Shown piece after piece: positions 15,589 through 15,602 of a stretch of DNA of 15,602 nt (positions are counted from its first letter, which is position 1; every line of letters starts with the position of its first letter). The position numbers and the translations under genes are program-made. This DNA is from CAKSQF01 sp964569225 (GTDB lineage: Bacteria > Bacillota > Clostridia > Oscillospirales > CAG-272). Location: the NCBI GenBank assembly GCA_964569225.1, contig CAZMTU010000052.1, forward strand, positions 1-15,602. The letters run 5' to 3'. A model generated the notes under the pieces. The model did no database searches. It was given only the letters and a program-made list of their open reading frames with translations, and was not told where the DNA came from.

Positions 15589-15602
15589 ATACGCAATCTT
15601 AC

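Overview
The window looks like a chromosomal contig from a Gram-positive, Clostridia-type bacterium, most likely from the Oscillospiraceae/Ruminococcaceae group. The basis is a ClpC-type ATPase with a short middle domain, dockerin and cohesin modules, Big_3-like and BspA-type LRR repeats in secreted proteins, a sortase-type C-terminus, and TTGACA/TATAAT promoters with strong AGGAGG ribosome sites. All recognised genes lie on the + strand. A 10-base run of N (9025-9034) shows that this is a scaffolded draft assembly.

Layout. (1) 1-1689: 3' part of a clpC-like protease-chaperone gene. (2) 1844-2142: a palindrome-rich 299-bp repeat with 42-nt terminal inverted repeats; a second copy sits at about 12630-12910. 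(3) 2261-5026: a full-length protein with the fold of a P2-type cation ATPase in which nearly every catalytic motif has been replaced, including the phosphorylated Asp: a pseudo-ATPase. (4) 5543-8011 and 8053-9452: an apparent operon with its own promoter, long structured leader and terminator. The first gene encodes a secreted GH24-type lysozyme ending in a dockerin; the second encodes a membrane-anchored protein beginning with a cohesin. The second gene is interrupted by the assembly gap, whose nominal length is wrong by reading-frame arithmetic. (5) 9697-12511: trkA-trkH, a potassium uptake operon. (6) 12512-13348: a gene-free stretch holding the second repeat copy, a strong terminator with no gene directly ahead of it, and the promoter of the next gene. 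(7) 13349-15319: a secreted surface protein with two PA14-like domains, a discoidin-like domain and an NPSTGD sortase-type tail. (8) 15320-15602: a long terminator hairpin and a run of further hairpins of unknown role.

How they may work together. The strongest functional inference is the dockerin-lysozyme plus membrane-anchored cohesin pair: the second product could hold the first at the cell surface, a two-part version of cellulosome-style docking applied to peptidoglycan rather than plant fibre. trkA and trkH form a standard K+ transporter. The pseudo-ATPase stands alone between a leader and a terminator. It may be a structural or regulatory membrane protein; it is unlikely to pump ions by the usual phosphoenzyme cycle.
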